Assembly (NCBI RefSeq): GCF_008639165.1
Contig: NZ_CP029197.1
Coordinates: 992,001 to 1,056,000, forward strand
DNA length: 64,000 nt
From: Streptomyces venezuelae ATCC 10712
Lineage (GTDB): Bacteria > Actinomycetota > Actinomycetes > Streptomycetales > Streptomycetaceae
Reading direction: 5' to 3'
This document shows, in pieces, positions 10,301 to 18,416 of this stretch. A model generated the notes under the pieces. The model had not been told where the DNA came from. It saw nothing but the letters and a program-made list of their open reading frames with translations, and did no database searches. The stretch's first letter is position 1. Every line of letters starts with the position of its first letter. The translations under genes and the position numbers were made by a program.

Positions 10301-10413
10301 CCGGTCGGCCCGTGCAGCAGGAACAGCCCGGCGGAGGACAGGGCGTCGAAGTCGACGGTCTGCGTGGTGCCGAAGGGGCCGAACGCGGTGATCTCCAGGC
10401 GGTGCAGCCTCAC
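7375..10413 (-). CDS. sbcC: Exonuclease SbcC (SMC-like ATPase subunit)
   Basis: A 1012-residue ABC/SMC-type ATPase, the partner of SbcD in the Mre11-Rad50-like nuclease that opens DNA hairpins and processes broken ends. Walker A GPTGAGKTS is at residues 35-43. Long coiled coils flank a zinc hook CQVC at about residue 517. The signature LSGGETFFASLALALGLADV is near residue 905 and Walker B LDTLFIDEGFGSLD near 940. The GTG start at 10413 overlaps the TGA of sbcD (GTGA), so the two subunits are translationally coupled. The frame stays open further upstream but only as a shadow of sbcD. Confidence 0.95.
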   Translation of the reverse strand: MRLHRLEITAFGPFGTTQTVDFDALSSAGLFLLHGPTGAGKTSVLDAVCFALYGSVPGVRQTPGGSLRSDHAPVGTSTEVLLELTVGDRRLEITRRPAQQRPKKRGGGFTTEKAQTWLREYDPATRAWNGLSRSHQEIGEEITQLLGMSREQFCQVVLLPQGDFARFLRADAEARGKLLGRLFDTRRFAAVEERLAELRRGAQQQVEEGDERLLALAHRMGQAARGLGAADSSVEGRPGEPGLADAVLSWAAVARTEAREALDIARVRLDTAEARQRAARAALEAENDLAARQARHADALLRKERLTAHAPERDRLQAALDLSLKADRVAPALGLREDAERAYRAARTARERARALLAPELADAGAEQLAALGDRLREELGGLEAARRAERRAAAVAGERTALAREARADDDVLRDAANWLAGWEPRRAALTEHVEAARDAAARAEHLAGRLDPARRRLAAARRRDALAEGARVAEARLADARERRNTAHENWLDVKSRRLEGIAAELAVTLGPGDPCQVCGSTDHPAPARTTVDHVDRATEDAAYAAYTRAEETRTTAERELAVTRESLAAARDEALDGAPAGAPEPTVAELALDVDALTRRHAEAHALAGQTHGAREALARAEREHEERVAAQREAERRVAARTSRREALDREQATLDEELARGRGAFASVAEHADRLERRIALLADATGAVRAAELAAQHLKEADDRLSDAAYRAGFTTPAEASAALLREAERRDHQQRVDAWQAEAAAVADRLAEPGTAAAAALPPADPHAAAAVHAAAERALREADSVLAAARERATGLDGLSRQAAAEVRRLGPLREEYDRVARLAALTAGTSTENERRMRLESYVLAARLEQVAAAATARLQRMSSGRYTLVHSDARSGGKRAGLGLHVVDAWTGNERDTATLSGGETFFASLALALGLADVVTDEAGGVRLDTLFIDEGFGSLDEQTLDEVLDVLDSLRERDRSVGIVSHVGDLRRRIPAQLEVVKARQGSAVRLRTGGEALGG

Positions 10414-11588
10414 CGGCCCACCTCGCGCTCGGCCGTGTCGACCCGTACGTCGTCGAAGGCGCCGTACAGGACGGTCCGCTCGGCCCCGTCGAGAGCGGCG
10501 CCACCGCGCACATGGGCCACGAAGTCCTCCGCGATCTGCTGGTCGGTGCGGTCCCTGAGCCGCCGGGCGTAGGAGGCGCCGGGGTCGTCGGCGGTGCGCT
10601 CGGGGTCGAAGACCAGGTTCAGGGTGTGCGGGAAGCGTTCGGCGAGCCGGGCCATCGGATCGGCGGGGCGCACGGGATCGGTGAGGGTGGCCTCGATCCA
10701 GGACTGCTCGTGGCGGTCGAGCGCGGGGTCGGCGAGGAGGTCGTCGAGGCGTCCCCTGATCCGGGCGAGGGGGCGCGGTACGGGGCAGTCGATCCGTTCG
10801 GCGCCGGTGACCGCCCCGTCGGGGCCGGCCGGGCCGAGGTCGACGAGCCACATCGTCTTGCGGTGGTCGGCCTCGGAGAAGGAGTACGCGAGCGGGGAGC
10901 CGGAGTAGCGCACGCTCGGGGTGAGGGTCTGGCTGCCGTGCAGGTGCCCGAGCGCCACGTAGTCGACGCCGTCGAAGACCCCGGTGGGGACGGCGGCGAC
11001 ACCGCCGACGGTGATGTCCCGCTCGCTGTCGCTGGGCGCGCCGCCCGCGACGAACGCGTGGGCGAGGACGACGGAGCGGGTGCCCGCGGGCCGGCCGGCG
11101 AGGTCGGCGCGGACCTGGTGCATGGCGGCGGTGAGCACGGCCTCGTGGCCGGCCTTCTCGGCGCCGAGCCGCTCCCGGACGAGGGCCGGTTCGAGGTAGG
11201 GCAGTCCGTAGAGGGCGACGTCGCCGTGGGTGTCGCGGAGGACGACGGGGGTGCCGATGCCGGCGGGGTCGGTACGGAGATGGATACCGGCCCTCTCCAT
11301 GAGTCCGGCGCCGACGCCCAGGCGCCGGGCCGAGTCGTGGTTGCCGGAGATCATCACCGTGGGCACGCCCGCGTCGGCGAGCCGGTGCAGGGCGCTGTCG
11401 AACAGCTCGACGGCGGGCAGCGGGGGCACGGCACGGTCGTAGACGTCCCCGGCGACGAGGACGGCGTCGACGTCGTGCTCGTCGACGGTGGCCACGAGGT
11501 GGTCGAGGAAGGCGGCCTGGGCGTCGAGCAGGCCGACCCGGTGGAACGAGCGGCCGAGATGCCAGTCCGAGGTGTGCAGGAGCCTCAC
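10410..11588 (-). CDS. sbcD: Exonuclease SbcD (Mre11-like nuclease subunit)
   Basis: A 392-residue calcineurin-like metallophosphoesterase. The metal-binding motifs appear in order: HTSDWHLGRSF at the N-terminus, LVAGDVYDRAVP near residue 45, SGNHDS near residue 80, and the histidine-containing motif VALGHLHGSQ near residue 215. With SbcC it forms the double-strand-end and hairpin nuclease. The start is GTG 11588, because the family sequence begins LLHTSDWHLG; an in-frame extension to 11747 is low-complexity and unlikely to be translated. It is the first gene of a two-gene operon, with four bases of overlap with sbcC. Confidence 0.95.
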   Translation of the reverse strand: MRLLHTSDWHLGRSFHRVGLLDAQAAFLDHLVATVDEHDVDAVLVAGDVYDRAVPPLPAVELFDSALHRLADAGVPTVMISGNHDSARRLGVGAGLMERAGIHLRTDPAGIGTPVVLRDTHGDVALYGLPYLEPALVRERLGAEKAGHEAVLTAAMHQVRADLAGRPAGTRSVVLAHAFVAGGAPSDSERDITVGGVAAVPTGVFDGVDYVALGHLHGSQTLTPSVRYSGSPLAYSFSEADHRKTMWLVDLGPAGPDGAVTGAERIDCPVPRPLARIRGRLDDLLADPALDRHEQSWIEATLTDPVRPADPMARLAERFPHTLNLVFDPERTADDPGASYARRLRDRTDQQIAEDFVAHVRGGAALDGAERTVLYGAFDDVRVDTAEREVGR

Positions 11589-11819
11589 GATGCCGTCCCA
11601 CCCCGCATGTGCGCCGCTCCTCGCCGCTGGTTCCCGTTCGTGTGCGCCCACCACGCTATCCCGCCGGGAGGTGTGGTCGGGGCCGTACGGGAGGGACGGC
11701 CGGAGGCCTCGGAGGGGCCGCCCGAGCGGAGGCCCCGTAGGGATCACCCGAGCCGAAGGCCCCGGAGCGGTGGACCGACCCGGAGGCCCCCCAGGGGTCG
11801 CCCGTCCGGCCGGGAGGCG

Positions 11820-12446
11820 TCAGACGTCCCCGTACGCCTCTCCGCCCGGTTCGAACGAGGCGGTGCCCGCGGTGACGTCGGCGAGCCAGGCGCGGAAGGC
11901 GGGCACGTCCCCGTCCGGGAGGCCGATCTCGATGGTGACGGCGTCGGCGTAGCGCACGTCACGGACGGCGCGCCCGGTGGCCCGCAGATCGTTCTCCAGC
12001 TTGCCCGCTCGCTGGTGGTCGACCGTGACGGTGGCGAGCCGGAAACGCTGCCGGGTCACCGTGCCGAGCGCGTCGAGCGCCTCGCCCACGACGCCGCCGT
12101 ACGCGCGGATGAGCCCGCCCGCGCCGAGCTTCACGCCGCCGTAGTAGCGGGTGACGACGGCGACGACGTACCGCATCTCACGGCGCAGCAGCATCTGGAG
12201 CATGGGGACGCCGGCCGTGCCGCCGGGTTCGCCGTCGTCGCTGGCCTTCTGGACGGAGGCGTCGGCGCCGAGGACGTAGGAGAAGCAGTTGTGGCTGGCG
12301 GTCGGGTGCTCCTTGCGGACGCGTGCGACGAACTCCTGCGCCTCCCGCTCGTCGGCGACGGGCGCGAGCGCGCAGAGGAAGCGCGAGCGGTTGATCTCGG
12401 ACTCGTGCACGCCCTCGCGGGCCACGGTGCGGTACTGCTCCTGCAT
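11820..12446 (-). CDS. YigZ/IMPACT family protein
   Basis: A 208-residue protein of the YigZ (UPF0029/IMPACT) family, full length. The N-terminal domain carries the family motifs SRFLCALAPV (about residues 21-30), SHNCFSYVLG (about 51-60) and DDGEPGGTAGVPML (about 69-82), followed by TRYYGGVKLGAGGLIRAYGG (about 98-117). A DUF1949-type C-terminal ferredoxin-like domain follows. Bacterial members are thought to act in translation or stress regulation, but their exact role is unsettled. It is a single gene, between the sbcDC promoter and a PucR-type regulator gene. The ATG at 12446 gives the typical N-terminus. Confidence 0.88.
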   Translation of the reverse strand: MQEQYRTVAREGVHESEINRSRFLCALAPVADEREAQEFVARVRKEHPTASHNCFSYVLGADASVQKASDDGEPGGTAGVPMLQMLLRREMRYVVAVVTRYYGGVKLGAGGLIRAYGGVVGEALDALGTVTRQRFRLATVTVDHQRAGKLENDLRATGRAVRDVRYADAVTIEIGLPDGDVPAFRAWLADVTAGTASFEPGGEAYGDV

Positions 12447-12489
12447 CCGGCCAGCCTACGTTCCGCCTCGGACCGCCTCCTGACACCCC

Positions 12490-14007
12490 CTAGGGGGCGT
12501 CCGCCTGCCGGTCCCCCGTGGCGGGTTCGGGTGCGGTGGCGAGTCCGGCGTACGGCAGGGCGCGCAGGGCCAGGGCCCAGCCGAGGCGCGCCTCGCCGGA
12601 CTCGCTGGAGCGGCCGGTGAGCTCGGCGATGCGGCCGATGCGGTTGAGGACGGTGTTGCGGTGGCAGTAGAGCTGGTCGGCGGCCCGGGAGGCCGAACAC
12701 CCGTGGTCGAGCCAGGCTCGGAGGGTGGTGAGGAGCGCGGCCCGTTCACCGCCGGTCGCCAGCACCGGGCCGAGGTGGACGGTGACGATCCGCTCGGCGA
12801 TGTCGGTGCGCCCGCTGAGCAGCACCTGGGCGAGGCGGTCGTCGAAGACGGCGACCTCACCGCTGCCCACGGTGAGGGTGCGCAGGGTCTGCTCGGCGAG
12901 CCGCAGGGCGCGTCCGGCCTGCGACAGCCGCTCGAACTCCGGGGAAACCCCCGCGGTGGCCCCGGTCCGCTCGCGCAGGGCCGCGAGGAGCGCGCGGACG
13001 GCCCGGTCGGTGCCGCCGCCCGCCCGGGCCGCCGCCCGCCCGGCGGGACCGTCCCTGCGGGGCAGCCGGACGATGCCCGCGTACCGGCCGGAGCGGGGCC
13101 GCCAGTACGACCACATGCCCTGGGTCTCCAGGACGGGCGAGAGGTGCGGCGGGGCCGCCGGGTCCTGGGCGGCGACCACGACGACGTACCGGTCGACCGG
13201 CGGGACGCCGAGCGCGGCCGCGGCGGCCGAGGCGACGGCGGGGTCGTCGGCCCGGCCGTCGAGCAGGGCCTCGAAGAGGGCGACCCGCCGGGTGTCCTGG
13301 CGGCTCTGGAGCTCCAGCTGGGCGATCCGGTACGCGTCGGCCATGGCAACCGAGTAGCGGTCGATGGTCTCCCAGACCCCGCTCGCCATGTCGAGCTCGA
13401 TGTCCCGGCTGTCGGACTCCCGGCCCGCCCGGACCCGCAGGTGCTCGGCCATGACCTGCCACAGGACCCGCCCGCCGCGCCGGTAGGCCTGGAGCACGGT
13501 GTCCAGCGGCACCCCCTGCTCGGCGCGGCGGCGGCCGGTCTCCCGGGCCGCCCACTCGAAGTCGCCGCCGGTCGCGGCGAGGCCGCCGAAGTCCTCCAGG
13601 GCGCGCAGCAGGTTGTCGCGGCAGATCTCCCAGAGGTCCTCGCGGGTGACGGGGGCGCCGGAGGCGTACGTGCCGGAGTGGGCGCGGATGTCGTCGACGG
13701 CGCGGTCGGTGAGCCGGTCGATGTCGGCGAGCATCGCCGTGGCGAGGGCGCGGCGGAGCGCGCCGGAGCCGCTGAGCGGGGTGTGGGCGGCGCCGGAGCC
13801 GCCGGAGTGCGGCGTACGGGCTCCGCCGGAGCCGCCGTGTGAGGTACGGGCTCCGCCCGGGACACCGGAACCCGGGACACCGGCACCGGCACCGGGGACA
13901 CCGGCACCCGGGCCCCCGGAGCCCGCGGGACGGCCGGTGCCGGGGAGGCGGCCCGCGCCGGAGCGGGCCCTCGGGGGCTCGCCGGGTGCGTCCGAGCTGT
14001 GCGTCAT
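12490..14007 (-). CDS. PucR family helix-turn-helix transcriptional regulator
   Basis: A 505-residue regulator. The first ~80 residues are a Gly/Pro/Ser-rich low-complexity tail containing short imitations of GARTPHSGGSG. A helical sensing region follows (about 85-270). A GGDEF-like/CdaR middle segment leads to the C-terminal PucR helix-turn-helix, with DHGCSASRAADQLYCHRNTV about 60 residues before the end. PucR proteins control nitrogen, purine or fatty-acid metabolism genes. The start ATG 14007 is preferred over an upstream in-frame ATG at 14106 because the extension would cross the divergent promoter region. It is divergent from an acyl-CoA ligase gene, the probable target. Confidence 0.85.
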   Translation of the reverse strand: MTHSSDAPGEPPRARSGAGRLPGTGRPAGSGGPGAGVPGAGAGVPGSGVPGGARTSHGGSGGARTPHSGGSGAAHTPLSGSGALRRALATAMLADIDRLTDRAVDDIRAHSGTYASGAPVTREDLWEICRDNLLRALEDFGGLAATGGDFEWAARETGRRRAEQGVPLDTVLQAYRRGGRVLWQVMAEHLRVRAGRESDSRDIELDMASGVWETIDRYSVAMADAYRIAQLELQSRQDTRRVALFEALLDGRADDPAVASAAAAALGVPPVDRYVVVVAAQDPAAPPHLSPVLETQGMWSYWRPRSGRYAGIVRLPRRDGPAGRAAARAGGGTDRAVRALLAALRERTGATAGVSPEFERLSQAGRALRLAEQTLRTLTVGSGEVAVFDDRLAQVLLSGRTDIAERIVTVHLGPVLATGGERAALLTTLRAWLDHGCSASRAADQLYCHRNTVLNRIGRIAELTGRSSESGEARLGWALALRALPYAGLATAPEPATGDRQADAP

Positions 14008-14193
14008 GGCTGGCACCGTAGCGCCGGGATTTGGCGATTGCCACGGGTCGGCCCGTCCGGCGGGGCCGCTGCCCAGTTCGGCGGGCCACATGGTGGGCAG
14101 TCGCACATGGCGCCCGGCCCGGTTCGCGGCGGATTCTGTGCCGTGTCACCGATCGTCAACAGAGCTGTTGACTCCGCGTCCCTGGAGCGTGCC

Positions 14194-15681
14194 ATGTCTT
14201 TGAGCGTCGCCGGCGTCCTCGGCGAGTCCGCCCGCCACTTCCCCGACCGAATCGCGGTCGTCGAGGGCGGCACCCGGCTCACCTACGCGGAGCTGTGGAC
14301 GGAGGCGCTGCGCTGTGCCGCCGGGCTGCGGGACGCGGGGGTGAAGCCGGGCGACCGGCTCGCCGTCCTGCTGCCGAACACGATCGAGTTCCTCAAGGTC
14401 TACTACGGGGCCCTCGCGGCGGGCGCGACCGTGGTGCCCGTGCACGCGCTGCTCGTCGCCGACGAGGTGCGGTACGTCCTGGAGCACAGCGGCGCGGTCG
14501 GCATCGTCAGCGGCGGGCCGCTGTGGGCGGTCGCCGACGAGGCGGCGCGGGCCGCCGGCGTGCGCGCCTTCCAGGGCGCGCCCACCGCGCCGGAGCCGCT
14601 GGCCTCGGCCCGACCCGCCGCGCCCTCGGACACGGCGGTGATCCTCTACACGAGCGGGACGACCGGCCGCCCGAAGGGGGCGCTGCTCACCCACCTCAAC
14701 ATCGTCATGAACGCCTCGGTGACCTCGCAGGACCTGCTCGGCCTCGGCGCCGGCGACGTGGTCCTCGGCTGTCTGCCGCTCTTCCACAGCTACGGCCAGA
14801 CCTGCGCCATGAACGGGACGCTGCGACAGGGCGCGACCCTCGTGCTGATGCCCCGGTTCAGCGGGCCCGCGGCCCTGACGGTGCTCGCCGACGAGGGCGT
14901 GACGGTCTTCATGGGCGTGCCCACGATGTACCACGCCCTGGTGGAGGCTGCGGCGGTCTCCGACGTCCGCCCGGCCGCCCTGCGCGCCGCCGTGTCGGGC
15001 GGCGCGGCGCTGCCGGTCGCGGTCCTCGAACGCTTCGAGGACACCTTCCGCACCCAGGTCCTCGAGGGCTACGGGCTGACGGAGACCTCGCCGGTCGCGA
15101 CCTTCAACCAGCCGCACATCGGCCGCAGGCCCGGCACGGTCGGGCACCCCGTCTGGGGGGTCGAGGTGGGCATCGCGGACGCGGCCGTGGACGGCGAGAT
15201 CCGGCTGCTCGGGGACGGCGAGACCGGGGAGGTCGTGGTCCGCGGGCACAACGTCTTCGCCGGCTACCTCGACGACCCGGGGGCGACGGCGGCGGCGGTC
15301 GTGGACGGCTGGTTCCGCACGGGTGACCTCGGAGTACGGGACGAGGACGGCTTCCTGAGGATCGTGGACCGGAAGAAGGACCTGGTCATCCGGGGCGGCT
15401 TCAACATCTATCCGCGCGAGGTCGAGGAGGTGCTGGTGCGGCATCCCTCGGTCTCGGAGGTCGCGGTGATCGGCGTCCCCGACGACTCGAAGGGCGAGGA
15501 GGTGTGCGCGGTGGTGGTACGCAGGGAGGGCGCGGCTCCGCTCTCCGAGGAGGAGCTGGTCGACTGGTCGCGGGAGCGGCTGGGCCGCCACAAGTACCCG
15601 CGGATCGTGCGCTTCGTGGACGAGCTGCCGCTCGGGCCCACCGGCAAGGTCCTGAAGCGCGCGCTCGTGGCGCGGGCCTGA
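14194..15681 (+). CDS. Long-chain fatty acid-CoA ligase (AMP-binding)
   Basis: A 495-residue ANL-superfamily adenylating enzyme. The P-loop is ILYTSGTTGRPKGALLTH (about residues 150-167). GYGLTETSPV near residue 292 is the A5 motif, TGDLGVRDEDGFLRIVDRKK near 376-395 the A7/A8 region, and the catalytic lysine is in PTGKVLKR near the C-terminus. It should activate a carboxylic acid as an acyl-adenylate and load it on CoA; chain length cannot be read. ATG 14194 follows GGAG (14184-14187) at good spacing. The 186-base gap to the divergent PucR gene probably holds shared control sites. Confidence 0.9.
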   Translation: MSLSVAGVLGESARHFPDRIAVVEGGTRLTYAELWTEALRCAAGLRDAGVKPGDRLAVLLPNTIEFLKVYYGALAAGATVVPVHALLVADEVRYVLEHSGAVGIVSGGPLWAVADEAARAAGVRAFQGAPTAPEPLASARPAAPSDTAVILYTSGTTGRPKGALLTHLNIVMNASVTSQDLLGLGAGDVVLGCLPLFHSYGQTCAMNGTLRQGATLVLMPRFSGPAALTVLADEGVTVFMGVPTMYHALVEAAAVSDVRPAALRAAVSGGAALPVAVLERFEDTFRTQVLEGYGLTETSPVATFNQPHIGRRPGTVGHPVWGVEVGIADAAVDGEIRLLGDGETGEVVVRGHNVFAGYLDDPGATAAAVVDGWFRTGDLGVRDEDGFLRIVDRKKDLVIRGGFNIYPREVEEVLVRHPSVSEVAVIGVPDDSKGEEVCAVVVRREGAAPLSEEELVDWSRERLGRHKYPRIVRFVDELPLGPTGKVLKRALVARA

Positions 15682-15713
15682 GCCGGCGGCGTACCGGAGG
15701 AAGGGTGGCGACG

Positions 15714-17228
15714 ATGGCGGAGCGAGGACCCGAGGTACTGATCGGGTGCGGAGCCCTGCGCGGCTCCTCCCGGGACGGCGTGGCGGCCTTCCTGGGTGTG
15801 CCCTACGCGCGGCCCCCGGTGGGCGCGCTGCGGTTCCGCGCGCCGGAGGCGGTCGAGCCGTGGGACGGGGTGCGGGAGGCCACGGCGTTCGGTCCGACGG
15901 CGCCGAAGCGGCCGTACGCCCCGCCGCTCGACGCGCTCCTCCCCGATCCCGAGATCCCGGGCGACGACTGCCTGAACCTGAACGTGTGGGCGCCATGGGG
16001 CGCCGGGCCGCGGTCCGCGACGGAGCGCGGCGGTCGGCCGGTCATGGTCTGGATCCACGGCGGTTCGCTGATCCGCGGCTCCTCGGCGGTGCCGGTCTAC
16101 GACGGCACCGCGTTCGCCCGGGACGGCGTCGTCCTCGTCTCCGTCAACTACCGGCTCGGCATCGAGGGCTTCGGGGTCTTCCCCGACGCCCCCGCCAACC
16201 TCGGCCTGCGCGACCAGATCGCCGCGCTGACCTGGGTACGGGACAACATCGCGGCCTTCGGCGGGGACCCGGAGCGGGTGACCGTGTTCGGTGAGTCGGC
16301 GGGCGCGATCTCGATCGCCGCGCTGCTCGCCTCGCCGCTCGCGAAGGGGCTGTTCCGGCGCGCCGTGGTGCAGAGCGGCGCGCCGCTGGCCCAGCCGCCC
16401 GCCACGGCCCGCCGGACCACGCAGGCGGTGGCGGCCCGGCTGAAGGTGCCCGCCACGGCCGAGGCTTTCGCGCGCGTGGACCGGGAGGAGCTCCTCGCGG
16501 CGCAGACGGCGGTCACCGGCAAGGGCTCGCCGCTGACCGGTGGGCACTCCTTCCAGATCGCCGTGGACGGCGAGGTGGTGCCCCGCGACCCGGCGGAGGC
16601 GCTCGCGGACGGCGCCTCGGCCGAGGTGGACCTGCTGATGGGCACGACCACCGAGGAGTACCGGCTGTGGTTCGTGCCGGGCGGGACCGCCGACCGGGTG
16701 GGTCCGGTGCTCCAGCGGCTGCTGCTGTGGAAGACGAAGGTGCCGTCCCGCACGGCCCGGGTGTACCGGGCGGGCCGTCGGCGGGAGAAGCCGGGCGAGG
16801 TCCTGGGCGCGCTGGCCACGGACAAGCTGCTGCGGGTCCCGCTGAACGACCTCGCGGACGCCAGACTGCGCGCCGGCGGCGGTGCGGGGACCTACCTGTA
16901 CGAGTTCGGCTGGCGCTCCCCCGTGCTCGGTCTGGGCGCCTGCCACGCGCTCGAACTCGGCTTCGTCTTCGACACCCTGGACCTTCCGGAGAGCCGGGCC
17001 CTGACGGGTCCCGACGCGCCGCGCGAGCTGGCGGCGGCGATGCACGCGGCCTGGGTGTCCTTCGCCGGGACGGGCGACCCGGGCTGGCGGTCGTGGGATC
17101 CGGCGCGGCCGGTGATGACCTTCGGCCCGGGCCTGCCGTCCCTGGTGGAGGCCCCGCGGGAGGCCGAACGGCGCGCCTGGGAAGGCGGGGGCAGGGGGCG
17201 GGAATCACGGCGCCGGGCGGCCCGTTGA
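15714..17228 (+). CDS. Type B carboxylesterase
   Basis: A 504-residue alpha/beta hydrolase of the carboxylesterase/para-nitrobenzyl esterase family. The oxyanion-hole motif WIHGGSLIRGS is near residue 113. The nucleophile serine is in TVFGESAGAIS near residue 198. The C-terminal histidine lies in GACHALELGF near residue 405. No signal peptide is visible, so it is probably cytoplasmic. ATG 15714 is listed; GTG 15705 is an alternative, because GGAGG at 15696-15700 lies 4 bases from the GTG and 13 from the ATG. The gene follows the ligase by about 30 bases and may be co-transcribed. Confidence 0.9.
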   Translation: MAERGPEVLIGCGALRGSSRDGVAAFLGVPYARPPVGALRFRAPEAVEPWDGVREATAFGPTAPKRPYAPPLDALLPDPEIPGDDCLNLNVWAPWGAGPRSATERGGRPVMVWIHGGSLIRGSSAVPVYDGTAFARDGVVLVSVNYRLGIEGFGVFPDAPANLGLRDQIAALTWVRDNIAAFGGDPERVTVFGESAGAISIAALLASPLAKGLFRRAVVQSGAPLAQPPATARRTTQAVAARLKVPATAEAFARVDREELLAAQTAVTGKGSPLTGGHSFQIAVDGEVVPRDPAEALADGASAEVDLLMGTTTEEYRLWFVPGGTADRVGPVLQRLLLWKTKVPSRTARVYRAGRRREKPGEVLGALATDKLLRVPLNDLADARLRAGGGAGTYLYEFGWRSPVLGLGACHALELGFVFDTLDLPESRALTGPDAPRELAAAMHAAWVSFAGTGDPGWRSWDPARPVMTFGPGLPSLVEAPREAERRAWEGGGRGRESRRRAAR

Positions 17229-17268
17229 CGTGGACGAAGGGCCACGCCGAGGAGAGGCAGCGCAAGCG

Positions 17269-17709
17269 ATGAGCGTAGACACCACGACCACGGAGCCGAC
17301 CGGGTACTCGGCGGAGGAGACGGTACGGCGGATCCTCACGTCCACCGGTGACACCTGGGCGGTCGTGGGGCTGTCCTCGAACCGGTCCCGGGCGGCGTAC
17401 GGGGTGGCGGCCGTCCTCCAGCGCTTCGGGAAGCGGATCGTGCCGGTCCACCCGAAGGCGGAGACCGTCCACGGCGAGCAGGGTTACGCCTCCCTGGCCG
17501 ACATCCCCTTCCCGATCGACGTCGTCGACGTGTTCGTCAACAGCGAGCAGGCGGGCGGGATCGCCGACGAGGCCGTGGCGGTCGGCGCGAAGGCCGTCTG
17601 GTTCCAGCTGGACGTGATCGACGACGAGGCCTTCGCCCGGACCCGCGCGGCGGGCCTGGACATGGTCATGGACCGCTGCCCCGCCATCGAGATCCCCCGC
17701 CTGGGCTGA
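17269..17709 (+). CDS. CoA-binding protein (YccU-like)
   Basis: A 146-residue Rossmann-like CoA-binding domain protein, full length for the single-domain family. The nucleotide-binding core is TWAVVGLSSNRSRAAYGVA (about residues 28-46), followed by the typical VHPKAETVHGEQGYASLADI and the segment GAKAVWFQLDVIDDEAF. The function of stand-alone members is unknown; they resemble the N-terminal domain of succinyl-CoA synthetase alpha subunits. The start ATG 17269 follows GGAGAGG at 17251-17257. It may be the last gene of an acyl-CoA ligase / esterase / CoA-binding transcription unit. Its stop region is tandemly duplicated (see the repeat at 17698). Confidence 0.87.
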   Translation: MSVDTTTTEPTGYSAEETVRRILTSTGDTWAVVGLSSNRSRAAYGVAAVLQRFGKRIVPVHPKAETVHGEQGYASLADIPFPIDVVDVFVNSEQAGGIADEAVAVGAKAVWFQLDVIDDEAFARTRAAGLDMVMDRCPAIEIPRLG

Positions 17710-17727
17710 TCCCGCCTGAGCTGATCC
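17698..17727 (+). repeat. Tandem duplication over a stop codon
   Basis: The 15-base unit CGCCTGRGCTGATCC occurs twice head to tail (17698-17712 and 17713-17727, one mismatch). The first copy contains the stop codon of the CoA-binding gene. Confidence 0.6.
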
Positions 17728-17742
17728 CGCCCGCGCGGGCCG

Positions 17743-18306
17743 TCAGCCGACGGGGACGCCGAGGCCCTCCAGGACGACGGCGCCGGGCAGTTGGCCGAAG
17801 GCCTTGCCCGGGACGATCAGTTTGCCGCGCCGCCGGCCGCTGCCGATCAGGACCCACTCGGTGTCGGCCACGGCGGCGTCGACGAGCAGCGGCCAGGCGG
17901 CGGGGAGGCCGACGGGGGTGATGCCGCCGTACTCCATGCCGGTCTCGCCCGTCGCGGTGTCCATCGGGGCGAACGAGGCCTTGCGGGCGCCGAGGTGCTT
18001 GCGTACGACCCCGTTGACGTCGACCCGGGTCGCCGACTTCACGACGCACGCGGCCAGGGTCGTCGTCTCGCCGCGCTTGCCCGCGACGACCACGCAGTTC
18101 GCGGACTGGTCGAGGAGCGCGGGCCCGTAGTGCTCCAGGAAGACGGCGGTGTCGGCGAGGTCCGGGTCGGTGTCGACGAACAGCAGCTGCTCGGCCGGTA
18201 CGGGGCCGGTCCAGGCACGGACGGCGGCGGCGACGGGGCCGGTCAGCAGGTCGAGGCAGTCGGCGGCGGGACGGGCCTGGTCGAAGTTTCCGATGGGTGC
18301 ACGCAT
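17743..18306 (-). CDS. YbaK/EbsC family aminoacyl-tRNA deacylase
   Basis: A 187-residue protein of the YbaK/ProX editing-domain family, which hydrolyses misacylated tRNA in trans. The family pattern includes CVVVAGKRGETTTLAACVV, the conserved basic stretch VVRKHLGARKASF and the Gly-rich EYGGITPVGLPAAWPLLVD. ATG 18306 is taken as the start because MRAPIGNFDQARPA is typical of actinobacterial members. The gene is monocistronic and convergent with the CoA-binding gene. Specificity (Cys-tRNA-Pro or another substrate) cannot be read from sequence. Confidence 0.85.
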   Translation of the reverse strand: MRAPIGNFDQARPAADCLDLLTGPVAAAVRAWTGPVPAEQLLFVDTDPDLADTAVFLEHYGPALLDQSANCVVVAGKRGETTTLAACVVKSATRVDVNGVVRKHLGARKASFAPMDTATGETGMEYGGITPVGLPAAWPLLVDAAVADTEWVLIGSGRRRGKLIVPGKAFGQLPGAVVLEGLGVPVG

Positions 18307-18339
18307 GGGCCGCACGCTAACAACCGGCGCCGGAGCCGT

Positions 18340-18367
18340 GACCGCCCGTCTCAGCGTACGGGCGGTC
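18340..18367 (-). terminator. Hairpin after the cupin-XRE gene
   Basis: GACCGCCCGT (18340-18349) pairs perfectly with ACGGGCGGTC (18358-18367) around an 8-base loop. It lies 35 bases past the stop of the leftward XRE gene and is made from one of the duplicated gene-end repeats. There is no U-run, as is common for Streptomyces terminators. Confidence 0.5.
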
Positions 18368-18416
18368 GGTCGGCGTACGGGCGGCCCGGCGTGACGGGCG
18401 GTCAGCGTACGGGCGG
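18352..18416 (-). repeat. Three copies of the XRE gene end
   Basis: The 14-base unit CAGCGTACGGGCGG (or one-base variant CGGCGTACGGGCGG) occurs at 18352-18365, 18371-18384 and 18403-18416. The last copy encodes the final residues and stop of the XRE gene; the others are non-coding copies just downstream. Confidence 0.65.

Noticed and set aside
7480..10572. A 1030-codon open frame on the + strand opposite sbcC
   Set aside because: Gly/Ala/Val-biased shadow of the high-GC sbcC gene; sbcC has all its ATPase motifs in order and a coupled start with sbcD.
10414..11601. N-terminal extension of SbcC through the sbcD region
   Set aside because: The extension is an out-of-frame reading of sbcD, Arg/Pro-rich, and the GTG at 10413 gives the normal family N-terminus.
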